This document shows, piece by piece, positions 25,839 through 33,590 of a stretch of DNA of 64,000 nt (positions are counted from its first letter, which is position 1; each line of letters begins with the position of its first letter). Origin of the DNA: Myxococcales bacterium. Lineage in GTDB: Bacteria; Myxococcota; UBA727; JABDBI01. The translations under genes were made by a program, and so were the position numbers. Under the pieces are notes generated by a model. The model saw nothing but the letters and a program-made list of their open reading frames with translations, did not search any database and was not told the DNA's origin. The DNA lies in NCBI GenBank assembly GCA_023898405.1, contig CP060221.1, positions 1,627,501-1,691,500 of the forward strand, written 5' to 3'.

Positions 25839-26081
25839 TTGACAGCATTTCTAAATAATCAAGAAAAAGAAGCTCTTTTACTTATGTTTGGTCAATTATG
25901 GCGTCAGAGATATTGGTCGCTTGATGGCTTAAGAGGGCGGCCGTCGCTTTCTGATTGTATAGACTTTGCTCTACGCAAACGAAAGCAAAATGCTGAAGAA
26001 GACCTGATTGATTTTTTGGAAGATTACTTAAACGATATGGCTCGCCGATGCCAGAACCATGCGGCAAAAGATAGAACTTAA
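25839..26081 (+). CDS. small hypothetical protein (80 aa)
   Basis: A short soluble protein of about 80 residues. The open frame reaches back to 25776, but TTG 25839 is seven bases behind GAGGAGGG and gives MTAFLNNQEKEALLLMFGQL, so that start is preferred. It is helical and charged, with segments LRGRPSLSDCIDFALRKRKQ and NAEEDLIDFLEDYLNDMARR. No signal peptide. It ends ten bases before the convergent DoxX gene. The family is not recognised; the strong ribosome site is the main reason to accept it. Confidence 0.55.
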   Translation: MTAFLNNQEKEALLLMFGQLWRQRYWSLDGLRGRPSLSDCIDFALRKRKQNAEEDLIDFLEDYLNDMARRCQNHAAKDRT

Positions 26082-26090
26082 TCAGCTTGC

Positions 26091-26534
26091 TCAGGATATT
26101 TTTCTTTTCTTTCTTTTTTCGAGGTAATAATCGACCGATAGTCGCCCCCCGCCGTAGACGGAAAATATCAGTAGCAAAAAAAGGACGAGGATAACAAATT
26201 CTAGGCTTTGCTCCTTAGAAAAAAGGCCCTGCTGCATATGGACGAAGAAAATCGCGCCAAATAAAAGTGGCACCTGTATCAATGCTGCGATTCTGGTAAT
26301 CAGGCCGATAGCAAGTAAAAAACCGCCCGCCAAATGAATAACTACTATGAGGTGGATGGATAAAAAGTCGAAAAAAGGCAGAGATAAGCGGTTCATATAT
26401 TCGGTGGCAAGCTGATGATTAAAAAGAAACTGCAAGCCCTTTAAAATCAATCCAATTCCCAAATAAATTCGCAGAGTTTCGATACACATGTCGCGATTAT
26501 TTTTGAGCATCGTAATAATATGATCAGTTTTCAT
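26091..26534 (-). CDS. DoxX family membrane protein
   Basis: An integral membrane protein of 147 residues with four predicted hydrophobic helices. The first (LRIYLGIGLILKGLQFLF) is followed by segments HLIVVIHLAGGFLLAIGLIT, IQVPLLFGAIFFVHM and EFVILVLFLLLIFSVYGGGRL. The pattern 'R---G-----KG' in helix 1, 'HL-GG--L--GL-TR' in helix 2 and a final 'GGG--S-D' are DoxX/DoxD-family features. Members are linked to quinone-dependent or thiosulfate/redox membrane processes, but many are of unknown role. The positively charged C-terminus (KRKKRKIS) should be cytoplasmic. It is probably a single gene with an unrelated neighbour upstream behind a terminator. Confidence 0.78.
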   Translation of the reverse strand: MKTDHIITMLKNNRDMCIETLRIYLGIGLILKGLQFLFNHQLATEYMNRLSLPFFDFLSIHLIVVIHLAGGFLLAIGLITRIAALIQVPLLFGAIFFVHMQQGLFSKEQSLEFVILVLFLLLIFSVYGGGRLSVDYYLEKRKKRKIS

Positions 26535-26640
26535 AAGCCATTACCATCAAGAAGTCTCCACACGATTACCTAACAACGGAGCTTCTGTTTGGCACAAAAG
26601 AAAAAAAATAATGATATCAGTGGGTTAAAATCTGAATGCA

Positions 26641-26698
26641 AAAAAGAGCGCAGCTATCAAAAAGAAAATTCCTAAAGATAGCTGGCGCTCAAAAATTT
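26641..26698 (-). terminator. terminator downstream of the 26719-27357 gene
   Basis: GAGCGC-AGCTATC and GATAGCT-GGCGCTC form a strong stem. On the minus strand it is followed by a T-run. Confidence 0.8.
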
Positions 26699-26718
26699 TT
26701 CAGTGCAATTTCAGTTTG

Positions 26719-27357
26719 TTAGAGAAATTTTTCTTGGAAAGTTTTTTCTCCAAGCTCAGTTAAAAGATACGTCTTAGTTGATTTTTCTTGTCCCACCTGT
26801 TTAAGCAAATTCTGATTGCTGTGAACGACCCTAGAAATATTGATGGGGTACAATTCAATTTTGCTTGCACGGTACAAGAGGGCGCTTACATCATGAATGG
26901 AAATACCATTTTTTATTTTGGCGCGCTTTGCATGACCTAAAGACCATACCAGATAGGCCAAGCTTTTTTTGCCGTTAATCTCTTCCGTACTTTTGACCAT
27001 CTTTGCTTTAGATTTTTTTAAATGTTGCATGATTTGTTCGGCTCGAGTTGAAATAATTTCGTTGGCCGGGCGTATGGAGCTCTTGCGAATTTTTTTAACG
27101 GTTTTTGGGGCTGGGCTTTTGACTGGTTCAGAAGTGTTTTGGGTATTTTGAGATTTTGCATCATTTTTTGGCGAATTATTCTGATTTTTTGTTTCAGATT
27201 TTAAATGGTTTTCTATGGCCCATACCGCAACATCTTTAATAGTGCTAACGTAGGCTTGTACAACGTCGGCTTTGAGATTTTTTTTGATTTTTTCTTTGGT
27301 TTCTTGAGCGCGGTAAATAGTTTTAACCGCAAGATCAACTAAATGAGCTTTAAGCAT
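26719..27357 (-). CDS. basic protein with disordered linker and winged-helix-like C-terminus
   Basis: A 212-residue soluble protein. The N-terminal 70 residues are helical (MLKAHLVDLAVKTIYRAQET). Residues 75-110 are a low-complexity Asn/Lys/Pro linker. The C-terminal 100 residues are basic and end with a helix-turn-helix or winged-helix-like pattern (SIHDVSALLYRASKIELYPI, NISRVVHSNQNLLKQ, TYLLTELGEKTFQEKFL). The final 'YLLTELGEKTFQE' resembles the wing-helix end of many small DNA-binding proteins. CGGAG before the ATG and the strong terminator support a real single-gene unit. The DNA-binding role is inference; the family is not recognised. Confidence 0.65.
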   Translation of the reverse strand: MLKAHLVDLAVKTIYRAQETKEKIKKNLKADVVQAYVSTIKDVAVWAIENHLKSETKNQNNSPKNDAKSQNTQNTSEPVKSPAPKTVKKIRKSSIRPANEIISTRAEQIMQHLKKSKAKMVKSTEEINGKKSLAYLVWSLGHAKRAKIKNGISIHDVSALLYRASKIELYPINISRVVHSNQNLLKQVGQEKSTKTYLLTELGEKTFQEKFL

Positions 27358-27572
27358 AATTTTCTCCGAAAAGCTTGAATAAAAAAACCGCCTTACTTGT
27401 GGCAGCTGTTAGGAACTAACTGAGAAAGTGTTTTGTAAATAGATGCCGAATGATTTTTTAAGGATACTTTTTTTGTTGCCAACAAAAAAACTTCAGGGAA
27501 TATCGAGCATATTGCCAAAAAATTATTGTAGACCACAAGAAAAATGGACAAAAAGGCTTGGTAAATATTTTC

Positions 27573-27587
27573 AAAACAGTCTCTAAG
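27573..27587 (+). repeat. AAAACAGTCTCTAAG repeat, copy 3
   Basis: An exact 15-mer, preceded by ATTTTC as in copy 4 (33576). It lies in the 336-base gap (27358-27693) between queE and the preceding gene. No gene was found in that gap. Confidence 0.6.
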
Positions 27588-27693
27588 ACACAAACAGGTC
27601 TGAAATACTTTTTAACTTCGATGTTGGCAACCGAGTTTGTGTGCTTTCCGTCCTGTCTCTTAACAAGCTTTTATGAGCACCATATGTAAACAA

Positions 27694-28404
27694 TTATTTT
27701 CCCGGCTCTTCTCCCCATAATATTCGATGAAGCTGCATTTGAAAGCGAACATTGAGTTTATCTTGTATGATCATATCAGCTAAATCGGTAGCCCTGATCG
27801 AAGAGAGAACAGGAGAAAAGAGAACATGGGTGCGCTCAGAAAGTTTATGAGTTTTCACAAATTCTTTGGCAAAGCGATAATCTTCTTCAGTTGCGATGAC
27901 AAATTTTACTTCACATCCGGGCCACAAAAGATCCAGATTGGCAAGCACATTTTTATTGCATTCCGATGAAGAAGGTGTTTTTACATCCAAAATAACTTTG
28001 ACCTTCCGATTGACATTCTTGATCGATACGGCGCCAGACGTTTCCAAAAGAACATCCAGGCCGCAATCTACCAATGCATCCAATAATTTAAAACTTGCGG
28101 GCTGTAGCAAGGGCTCACCACCGGTGAGCTCAACCTTAGGGATAGCAAACGAAAGTACTTTATCGATGATTTCCTTGAGGTCCATCTCTTTGCCATCAAA
28201 AAAAGCATGTTGAGTATCACAATAAGAGCAGCGTAAATGACACCCTGTTGTGCGAACAAAAACACAGGGAAGGCCCATGTGAGAACTTTCGCCTTGAATA
28301 GAAGCGTAGATTTCATGAACCAGTAATTTATTTCTATCTGTTTTATTTTTTATTACAGACAGACGCTCCTTCATGCTCTGCTGCATGGTCGATAACGAAA
28401 GCAC
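27694..28404 (-). CDS. queE: 7-carboxy-7-deazaguanine synthase QueE
   Basis: A radical SAM enzyme that contracts carboxy-tetrahydropterin to 7-carboxy-7-deazaguanine in queuosine synthesis. VHEIYASIQGESSHMGLPC and the cluster-binding CHLRCSYCDT (CxxxCxxC as GCHLRCSYC) are diagnostic. The SAM-binding GGEPLLQP follows. The start is GTG 28404, five bases after AAGGAG, and that Shine-Dalgarno overlaps the stop codon of the upstream 2-oxo acid dehydrogenase gene, so the two are translationally coupled. No queC, queD or queF is in the window. The pairing with a dehydrogenase has no obvious metabolic reason. Confidence 0.93.
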   Translation of the reverse strand: MLSLSTMQQSMKERLSVIKNKTDRNKLLVHEIYASIQGESSHMGLPCVFVRTTGCHLRCSYCDTQHAFFDGKEMDLKEIIDKVLSFAIPKVELTGGEPLLQPASFKLLDALVDCGLDVLLETSGAVSIKNVNRKVKVILDVKTPSSSECNKNVLANLDLLWPGCEVKFVIATEEDYRFAKEFVKTHKLSERTHVLFSPVLSSIRATDLADMIIQDKLNVRFQMQLHRILWGEEPGK

Positions 28405-28413
28405 TTCAACTCC

Positions 28414-30618
28414 TTAAAATTTAACGAGCTTACGTACATTTTCAATGATGGTTTTTTCACTCACAAGATACTCATCTTCCAAAGAGGGCGCATAGGGAAC
28501 AGGTATATTACGGGAACCTAGCACCGTAACTGGGGCATCGAGATGGTGAAACATATCTTGTCCCAATCTGCCCGCTATATTTTCCATGAGGCTTCCTTGC
28601 TGAGAGTCTTCAGTGAGTAGCAACACTTTGCTCGTTTTTTTTATGCTGGCATAACAGGTGGCAAAATCAATGGGTTTGAGATAGCGTAAATCAATAATTT
28701 CAGCATTTATTTTGTCTTTATTAAACAGGATTTGTGCTGCATTAAATGCTTTGTGAACATAGGCTCCATAAGAGATTATAGTTATATCTGATCCTGGTTT
28801 AATAATCATGGCGCCAGCAGTATTGTTTGATTGTTTAGGAATAATTTGTTTTATATTAGGATCTCTATAGAGATTAATATGTTCATAAAATAGTACTGGA
28901 TCAGGATCTTCTATGGCTTTTAAAAGCATAAAATAAGCATCGATAGGGGTGCTGGGTGCCATTATTTTTAGACCGTGGCAGCGATAAAACCAAGCTGAGG
29001 AGTCTTGAGAGTGAAAAGGTCCAGCCCTGCGTAATCCGCCATATGGCATTCGTAGAACCAAAGGCAGATTGAGTCCGGTACGGAAATAATGTTTAGCAAC
29101 ATTGTTTGCAACTTGATTCATTGCGCAGGCAATAAAATCGTTGAATTGAATTTCTCCGATGGCCTTGATGCCAGCGAGTGACATGCCCGCGCAGGCACCA
29201 ACGATAGCGCTTTCGCTGATGGGAGTGTTGATAAATCTATCAGCAAATTTTTGAGGTGTTGATTTAAACATCATAAAAGCATTGCCGTAAGGTAATGCTA
29301 CATCTTCGCCTATCAGGAAACATTCAGGCCACTGCGTAAAAGCACTGTTGACGGCTTGAGAGATTGCTTGCAAATAAGTTGATCCCTGCTTATCAAAAAA
29401 ATAATGCTCAGATTTTTTGTTCTGAGGTGCATTGAAGTGATAGGGGCGCTTATAAACTAAACTCTCATCATCTTCGTTTTCAAGTTGAGGCCAGGCTCGT
29501 GTTTTGATGGATTCAAGGGCTGTTTGAACTTTTTCAAGCGCTTTGTTTTTCATATTTTCATAAGAATTTTCGGTGATGATCTTTTCTGTCAACAAAGTAT
29601 TTTTAAAATTAGTAATAGGATCTTTTTTACGCCATGCTTCGTAAAGTGAAGAATCGACGTAGCCTTGGTCTTTAGTACGATTGTTAAGCGCAGGAATTTC
29701 AAAGCTAAGCTTCGGTTCGGATCCTAGGTAAAGCATGTCGTCGTGATGAGCGTGTCCACACATGCGCATAGTTATTACTTCAACCAGCACAGGCCCATTA
29801 CCTGTGCGAACGAAGTCACAAACGAGTTTAAATCCAGCTGCAAGTTCACATACATCATTACCATCTAAAACTATGGAAGGAATTCCGTAGCCTGCAGCTT
29901 TATCTGCAAAAGAATTTACACGACTTTGTTCCTTGAGCGGTGTTGATAAGGCTGTTTGATTGTTTTCAATGCAAAAAATCATGGGCAGTTTTTTTACTGC
30001 GGCAAAGTTGATCGCTTCATGCCATTCCCCCAAAGAAGATCCACCTTCACCAATAAAACTGAGTGCTATGCGAGGAAGATTTTTTATTTTAAAGCTTAGA
30101 GCCAACCCAATAAGAGTAGAGGTAGCTATGGCCAGGGGAGCTGCAGGTGTGAGTATGCCTTTTGTATAATCACCTAAGTGTAAATCTCTTCCTTGGCATG
30201 GCAGGCCTATTTTTCCGGCTTGGGCATTAAGAGCGGCTTCTATATCAAGATCGCTGCAGCACAAAAAAACTCCAAGATCACGAATTAATGGCGCTACAAT
30301 ATCACCTTGATACTGACCTGATATTTTTGTTCGCTTGAGCCAATATGCTGCGCCATAGATAGCCTCCTGGCCTAGCGAACGAAAACCCTTGCCTTGAAAA
30401 CTCTTGTCTAAATATTTTATTTCTCCCGATAAAAATATGTGTTTTAAGGCATTATCGGTGGCTCTGGTAACAAGCATTCCTTGTAAAAGATTTTTTTTAT
30501 CTTGATGGCTGAGTAGCTTTTTTTGTGCAGTCAAGGATCGCTTTGAAAATATGAGATCAAATTTATTTTGTTTTTTTAGTGGAGATCCTACATCCAAGAA
30601 TTTTTCCTTTGTCGTCAT
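28414..30618 (-). CDS. fused E1 alpha-beta subunit of a branched-chain-type 2-oxo acid dehydrogenase
   Basis: E1 decarboxylates a 2-oxo acid with thiamine diphosphate and passes the acyl group to lipoyl E2. Residues about 50-370 are the alpha part: RSLGQEAIYGAAYWL, CQGRDLHLGDYTKGIL, and the ThDP/Mg motif SFIGEGGSSLGEWHEAINFA ending in CIENNQ. Residues about 400-734 are the beta part: AISQAVNSAFTQWPECFLIGED, FINTPISESAIVGACAGMSL, MPYGGLRRAGPFHSQD and LLLTEDSQQGSLMENI. Alpha and beta are usually separate genes; a single 734-residue chain occurs in some lineages. Branched-chain 2-oxo acids are the likeliest substrate, as in the related BkdA-BkdB. No E2 or E3 gene is nearby. AGGAAAATTCT precedes the ATG. 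Confidence 0.92.
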   Translation of the reverse strand: MTTKEKFLDVGSPLKKQNKFDLIFSKRSLTAQKKLLSHQDKKNLLQGMLVTRATDNALKHIFLSGEIKYLDKSFQGKGFRSLGQEAIYGAAYWLKRTKISGQYQGDIVAPLIRDLGVFLCCSDLDIEAALNAQAGKIGLPCQGRDLHLGDYTKGILTPAAPLAIATSTLIGLALSFKIKNLPRIALSFIGEGGSSLGEWHEAINFAAVKKLPMIFCIENNQTALSTPLKEQSRVNSFADKAAGYGIPSIVLDGNDVCELAAGFKLVCDFVRTGNGPVLVEVITMRMCGHAHHDDMLYLGSEPKLSFEIPALNNRTKDQGYVDSSLYEAWRKKDPITNFKNTLLTEKIITENSYENMKNKALEKVQTALESIKTRAWPQLENEDDESLVYKRPYHFNAPQNKKSEHYFFDKQGSTYLQAISQAVNSAFTQWPECFLIGEDVALPYGNAFMMFKSTPQKFADRFINTPISESAIVGACAGMSLAGIKAIGEIQFNDFIACAMNQVANNVAKHYFRTGLNLPLVLRMPYGGLRRAGPFHSQDSSAWFYRCHGLKIMAPSTPIDAYFMLLKAIEDPDPVLFYEHINLYRDPNIKQIIPKQSNNTAGAMIIKPGSDITIISYGAYVHKAFNAAQILFNKDKINAEIIDLRYLKPIDFATCYASIKKTSKVLLLTEDSQQGSLMENIAGRLGQDMFHHLDAPVTVLGSRNIPVPYAPSLEDEYLVSEKTIIENVRKLVKF

Positions 30619-30777
30619 AGAATTTTCCTATTTTTTAATGCAGTTTTTTTTTCGCTGATTTCTATCATTAACCATGAGTGAACTTCGGTGTCTTATTTTT
30701 TGTTGTTTTTACTGATGCTTAATTAAAAGTTGAACCACACTCTTATGTAATCCTAAACTCCTGTAAAACTTCAATCC

Positions 30778-31581
30778 TTGGTCTCTTGCGGATTGTTAAT
30801 CAAGCTAATAGATTCCAAGGCAATAACCTTTTTCTTTTATGTGTGGGGCGCTGTTTTGGCGAGCCTTATTTCCTGGGCAAAAAGCGATATTGGTCGCAAA
30901 AGAAGCTCTAACGAAGACTGTTATTTTGCCAGTGATGAGATTGGCCTTTACGTGGTTGCCGATGGCATGGGCGGGCATCGCGCTGGCGATCATGCATCAA
31001 AGCTTGCTATCGAAAGTGCGACTCGTGAATTTATTCGTGAATACGATAAAGGTTGTGAGATAAGCGAAGCTCTTTCCCGTGCTGTAGCGAATGCTGCTCT
31101 TAGAGTTTTTAATGCAAGCCAAGATAATCTCGATTTGAGAGGAATGGGTACAACGCTTAGCATGCTTGCCGTAAAAAATGGAAGAGCGCATATAGCTCAT
31201 GTTGGTGACAGCCGAATTTATTGCATTAGGAATAATCAAATTCATCAGCTTACTAGTGATCATTCTTTGGTCAATGAACAAGTCCAAGCTGGAATTATGA
31301 GCCCAGATGAAGCACGCACAAGTGCACTTAGAAATATTATCACTAGAGCTATTGGCCATAATAAAACAGTATCAGCCGATCATTTTTCCTTATCGGTTAA
31401 AAAAGGTGATTTCTTTTTGCTGTGTACAGATGGTTTAAATAACATGCTTATAGATAGTGAAATTGTTGGTTTAATTAATTCATTAAGACCTGATTTTGCA
31501 ATTAATAAGATGATAGAGAATTCCAATAAAAATGGCGGTGATGATAATATTACAGCTATCTTAGTTCAGGTCAGCTTGTAA
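30778..31581 (+). CDS. PP2C-family serine/threonine protein phosphatase
   Basis: A metal-dependent phosphatase of the Stp/PrpC type that opposes Ser/Thr kinases. Motifs are SDIGRKRSSNEDCYF, YVVADGMGGHRAGDHASKLA (Asp ligands), GMGTTLSMLAV, AHVGDSRIYCIR, QLTSDHSLVNEQV, FFLLCTDGLNNML and the closing GGDDNITAILV. The last Asp pair binds metal. The frame starts at 30778, but the first roughly 25 residues have no family match. GTG 30841 or TTG 30856 (behind GGGGCGCTGTT) would give a protein starting just before SWAKSDIG, which is more typical. No kinase gene is adjacent. It is followed after 65 bases by an M23 peptidase gene. Confidence 0.92.
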   Translation: MVSCGLLIKLIDSKAITFFFYVWGAVLASLISWAKSDIGRKRSSNEDCYFASDEIGLYVVADGMGGHRAGDHASKLAIESATREFIREYDKGCEISEALSRAVANAALRVFNASQDNLDLRGMGTTLSMLAVKNGRAHIAHVGDSRIYCIRNNQIHQLTSDHSLVNEQVQAGIMSPDEARTSALRNIITRAIGHNKTVSADHFSLSVKKGDFFLLCTDGLNNMLIDSEIVGLINSLRPDFAINKMIENSNKNGGDDNITAILVQVSL

Positions 31582-31646
31582 ATGTGGATTGCTCTTAATA
31601 AAATACCATGGCATAAGCTCATCTACTCAGCCAAGATGGGTATTTT

Positions 31647-32513
31647 ATGGGAATTAATTTTAGAACAATAAATTTTTTATCGCGCTATTTTTTGTACGCT
31701 ATAGTATTTTTTTTAACACTCATAACAATTATTCAGAGTGTATCTCTTAATAAAAAAAATATTTACATAAAAAATCTTTTGAAAGAAAATAGTGCACTTA
31801 GAGAAAAAATTGAGTGGATCGATACGCGTGTTGCGCAACTGCATGAGTCGCAGGATGAGATCAGATCATTCCAAAGCCAAATCGCCAGTAAGCTCAATGC
31901 AATTGACAATCTGACAGCCATAAAATTAGCAGCTTCACTCATGAGAACTGCTACGAAAAATTTTGGCAAGGAAAATCAATCGACTTTTGCACTCAACCCT
32001 GAAGTTTCATTGGTAAAGCTCGATCTTGATGTTTATCAAAGTAAAAATGAAAATTCTCTGCTGCTCAGTCGCGCGCTTTATCTGGAAAATATGCTTCAAA
32101 TTGTGCCGAGTCTTATTCCTGCTCAAGGCTATATTTCCAGTAATTTCGGTGTAAGAATCGATCCTTTCAGTAAGAAAAGAAGGCGTCATGATGGTATTGA
32201 TATTGCAGGAGCTCTTGGAACTCCCATCCATTCACCTGCTGACGGCGTTGTGATCAGGGCAAATTATCACAGAGATTTTGGCAAAAAAGTTGAGATTAGG
32301 CATCCTTCTGGTTTTGTTACTCGTTTTGCTCACATGAAAGAATTGATGGTGTTAAATGGACAGCATGTGAAGCAAGGAGAGATCATCGGGCTTTTGGGAA
32401 ATACCGGAAAACGATGTCGAGGAGCTCATCTGCATTATGAGGTTCAACAGGGAAATAAAAAAATTAACCCCAAAAATTTTATGTTGGCACAACCAAGCAA
32501 AAAAAATGTTTAA
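31647..32513 (+). CDS. M23 family peptidoglycan metallopeptidase
   Basis: A zinc endopeptidase that cleaves peptidoglycan cross-bridges. An N-terminal membrane anchor (FLYAIVFFLTLITIIQSVSL) is followed by a coiled-coil stretch (about 40-90) and then the M23 domain. Its signatures are FGVRIDPFSKKRRRHDGIDI with zinc ligands His181 and Asp185, TPIHSPADGVVIRANYHRDFG, and HLHYEV with His261/His263. Length 288 with coiled coil is like NlpD/EnvC-type or MepM-like proteins; these localise and activate hydrolysis at the septum. GGG before the ATG serves as ribosome site, within a hairpin formed by AAATACCAT and ATGGGTATTT just upstream. It is probably transcribed with or just after the PP2C gene. Confidence 0.93.
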   Translation: MGINFRTINFLSRYFLYAIVFFLTLITIIQSVSLNKKNIYIKNLLKENSALREKIEWIDTRVAQLHESQDEIRSFQSQIASKLNAIDNLTAIKLAASLMRTATKNFGKENQSTFALNPEVSLVKLDLDVYQSKNENSLLLSRALYLENMLQIVPSLIPAQGYISSNFGVRIDPFSKKRRRHDGIDIAGALGTPIHSPADGVVIRANYHRDFGKKVEIRHPSGFVTRFAHMKELMVLNGQHVKQGEIIGLLGNTGKRCRGAHLHYEVQQGNKKINPKNFMLAQPSKKNV

Positions 32514-32638
32514 ATATTTGATATGAGATTTTTTGCTCCCCTAACTCCATGTGTCTCTACAATTGTAGACATATTGGGAAAGCATTATCAGTTTTAAATG
32601 TATTGTTACTAGGTTTGATTTTTTATGGCGGAGTATAG

Positions 32639-33268
32639 ATGAAAAAAATATTAATTTTGTCTTTGCTGATCGGCTCTTTTGCCATTTTTTCAATGGATAA
32701 AAGGCTTTTAGACAACAAATTGCCTTACGATCTGACGAAAGAAGATCTTGCCAGTCTCTATCATTTACCAATAAAGGACGCGGCAAATGAGCTTAGTATT
32801 TGTACGACTTTGCTAAAGAAAATATGTCGACAAAATGGAATTAAGCGATGGCCTCATAGACAGTTTCAAGCCGTTAATCAGAGAATTATGGCTATAGGCA
32901 AAAATCCTGAGAAATATGAAAACCCAGAATTTTTAGTAAGAGAGCTCGATGAGCAAAGATCCATGCTGATAGCTGGTGATTATATGAGGGTAGGTAAGAG
33001 CGCTAAAAAAATAAAAATAAAAGATAAAAAACCTATAAAAGGTCCTCAAAAAACTATTGTCAAAGGAACAAAAATTAAATGTCCTTTAAAATTACAAGCT
33101 CCTCTTAATGCTGAAGTCCTTGTTGTGAATGTCAATCAGGAACAAGAACAGCACATGGTTCCCGATTGCAACTTGGATAATATGACTGACGACGAGCTCT
33201 TTTGTTATCTGAAACAAAAATATCAGGCTACGCCCTACCCTCGAATTGATTTTTCGAAATTAGAATAA
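32639..33268 (+). CDS. exported protein with an RWP-RK-like DNA-binding domain
   Basis: A 209-residue protein whose residues 34-80 match the RWP-RK domain of plant, algal and amoebal transcription factors (NLP/NIN, RKD). LPIKDAANELSICTTLLKKI is followed by CRQNGIKRWPHRQF. The segment ICRQ-GI-RWP-R at residues 62-74 is the family's core; the final Lys is Gln75 here. The N-terminus MKKILILSLLIGSFAIFS is a good signal peptide, so the protein should leave the cytoplasm, where a DNA-binding domain has no bacterial target. Residues 115-209 are basic then acidic, with no recognised domain. The start is ATG 32639 after GGCGGAGTATAG. It stands alone. Eukaryotic origin and nuclear action in a host are inference. 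Confidence 0.8.
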   Translation: MKKILILSLLIGSFAIFSMDKRLLDNKLPYDLTKEDLASLYHLPIKDAANELSICTTLLKKICRQNGIKRWPHRQFQAVNQRIMAIGKNPEKYENPEFLVRELDEQRSMLIAGDYMRVGKSAKKIKIKDKKPIKGPQKTIVKGTKIKCPLKLQAPLNAEVLVVNVNQEQEQHMVPDCNLDNMTDDELFCYLKQKYQATPYPRIDFSKLE

Positions 33269-33318
33269 AATTCCCATGCTGTGTAATATTTCAAAAACAA
33301 AGTACTTTGTAAGCGGCA

Positions 33319-33590
33319 TTAAGGGACTGTTTTAAAAATCAAAATCGCGGTGTTTCTAAACCGTTTTAGTAAAATAGTTACAATCGCTAACTAAATATAA
33401 ATAGTATAAATAGTTATTTTTAATCCTTTATTGTTTTTTTGATTTCTTTAAGCAAGCCAAGGTGCGATGGACCACCTATCATTTTGACTGCTGTCCCTTG
33501 TCATCCCCGCCTGCGCGGGGATGACAAGTAATTGTAGACAAAAATGCTTTCTCAGCGCAGCGAAAAATAATTTTCAAAACAGTCTCTAAG
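33319..33590. repeat. region bounded by inverted copies of the AAAACAGTCTCTAAG repeat, with palindrome
   Basis: A degenerate inverted copy (TTAAGGGACTGTTTTAAAAAT, from 33319) faces the exact copy AAAACAGTCTCTAAG at 33576-33590. Between them is a perfect 14-base-pair palindrome, CTTGTCATCCCCGC...GCGGGGATGACAAG (33497-33528). No gene is contained. It may be a composite non-autonomous element. Confidence 0.55.
33497..33528. repeat. perfect GTCATCCCCGC palindrome
   Basis: CTTGTCATCCCCGC and GCGGGGATGACAAG pair over 14 bases with a 4-base loop. A partial copy is at 45092-45120 and worn copies are at 12101-12262. This is a common type of bacterial palindromic intergenic unit. Confidence 0.75.

Noticed and set aside
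27393..27593. 66-codon minus-strand frame containing LRDCFEN
   Set aside because: Its N-terminus is translated repeat copy 3, and the rest has no similarity or ribosome site.
30778..30855. N-terminal hydrophobic extension of the PP2C phosphatase as a membrane anchor
   Set aside because: The extension lacks a good ribosome site; a later GTG or TTG start gives a normal cytoplasmic PP2C, so the anchor is probably not translated.
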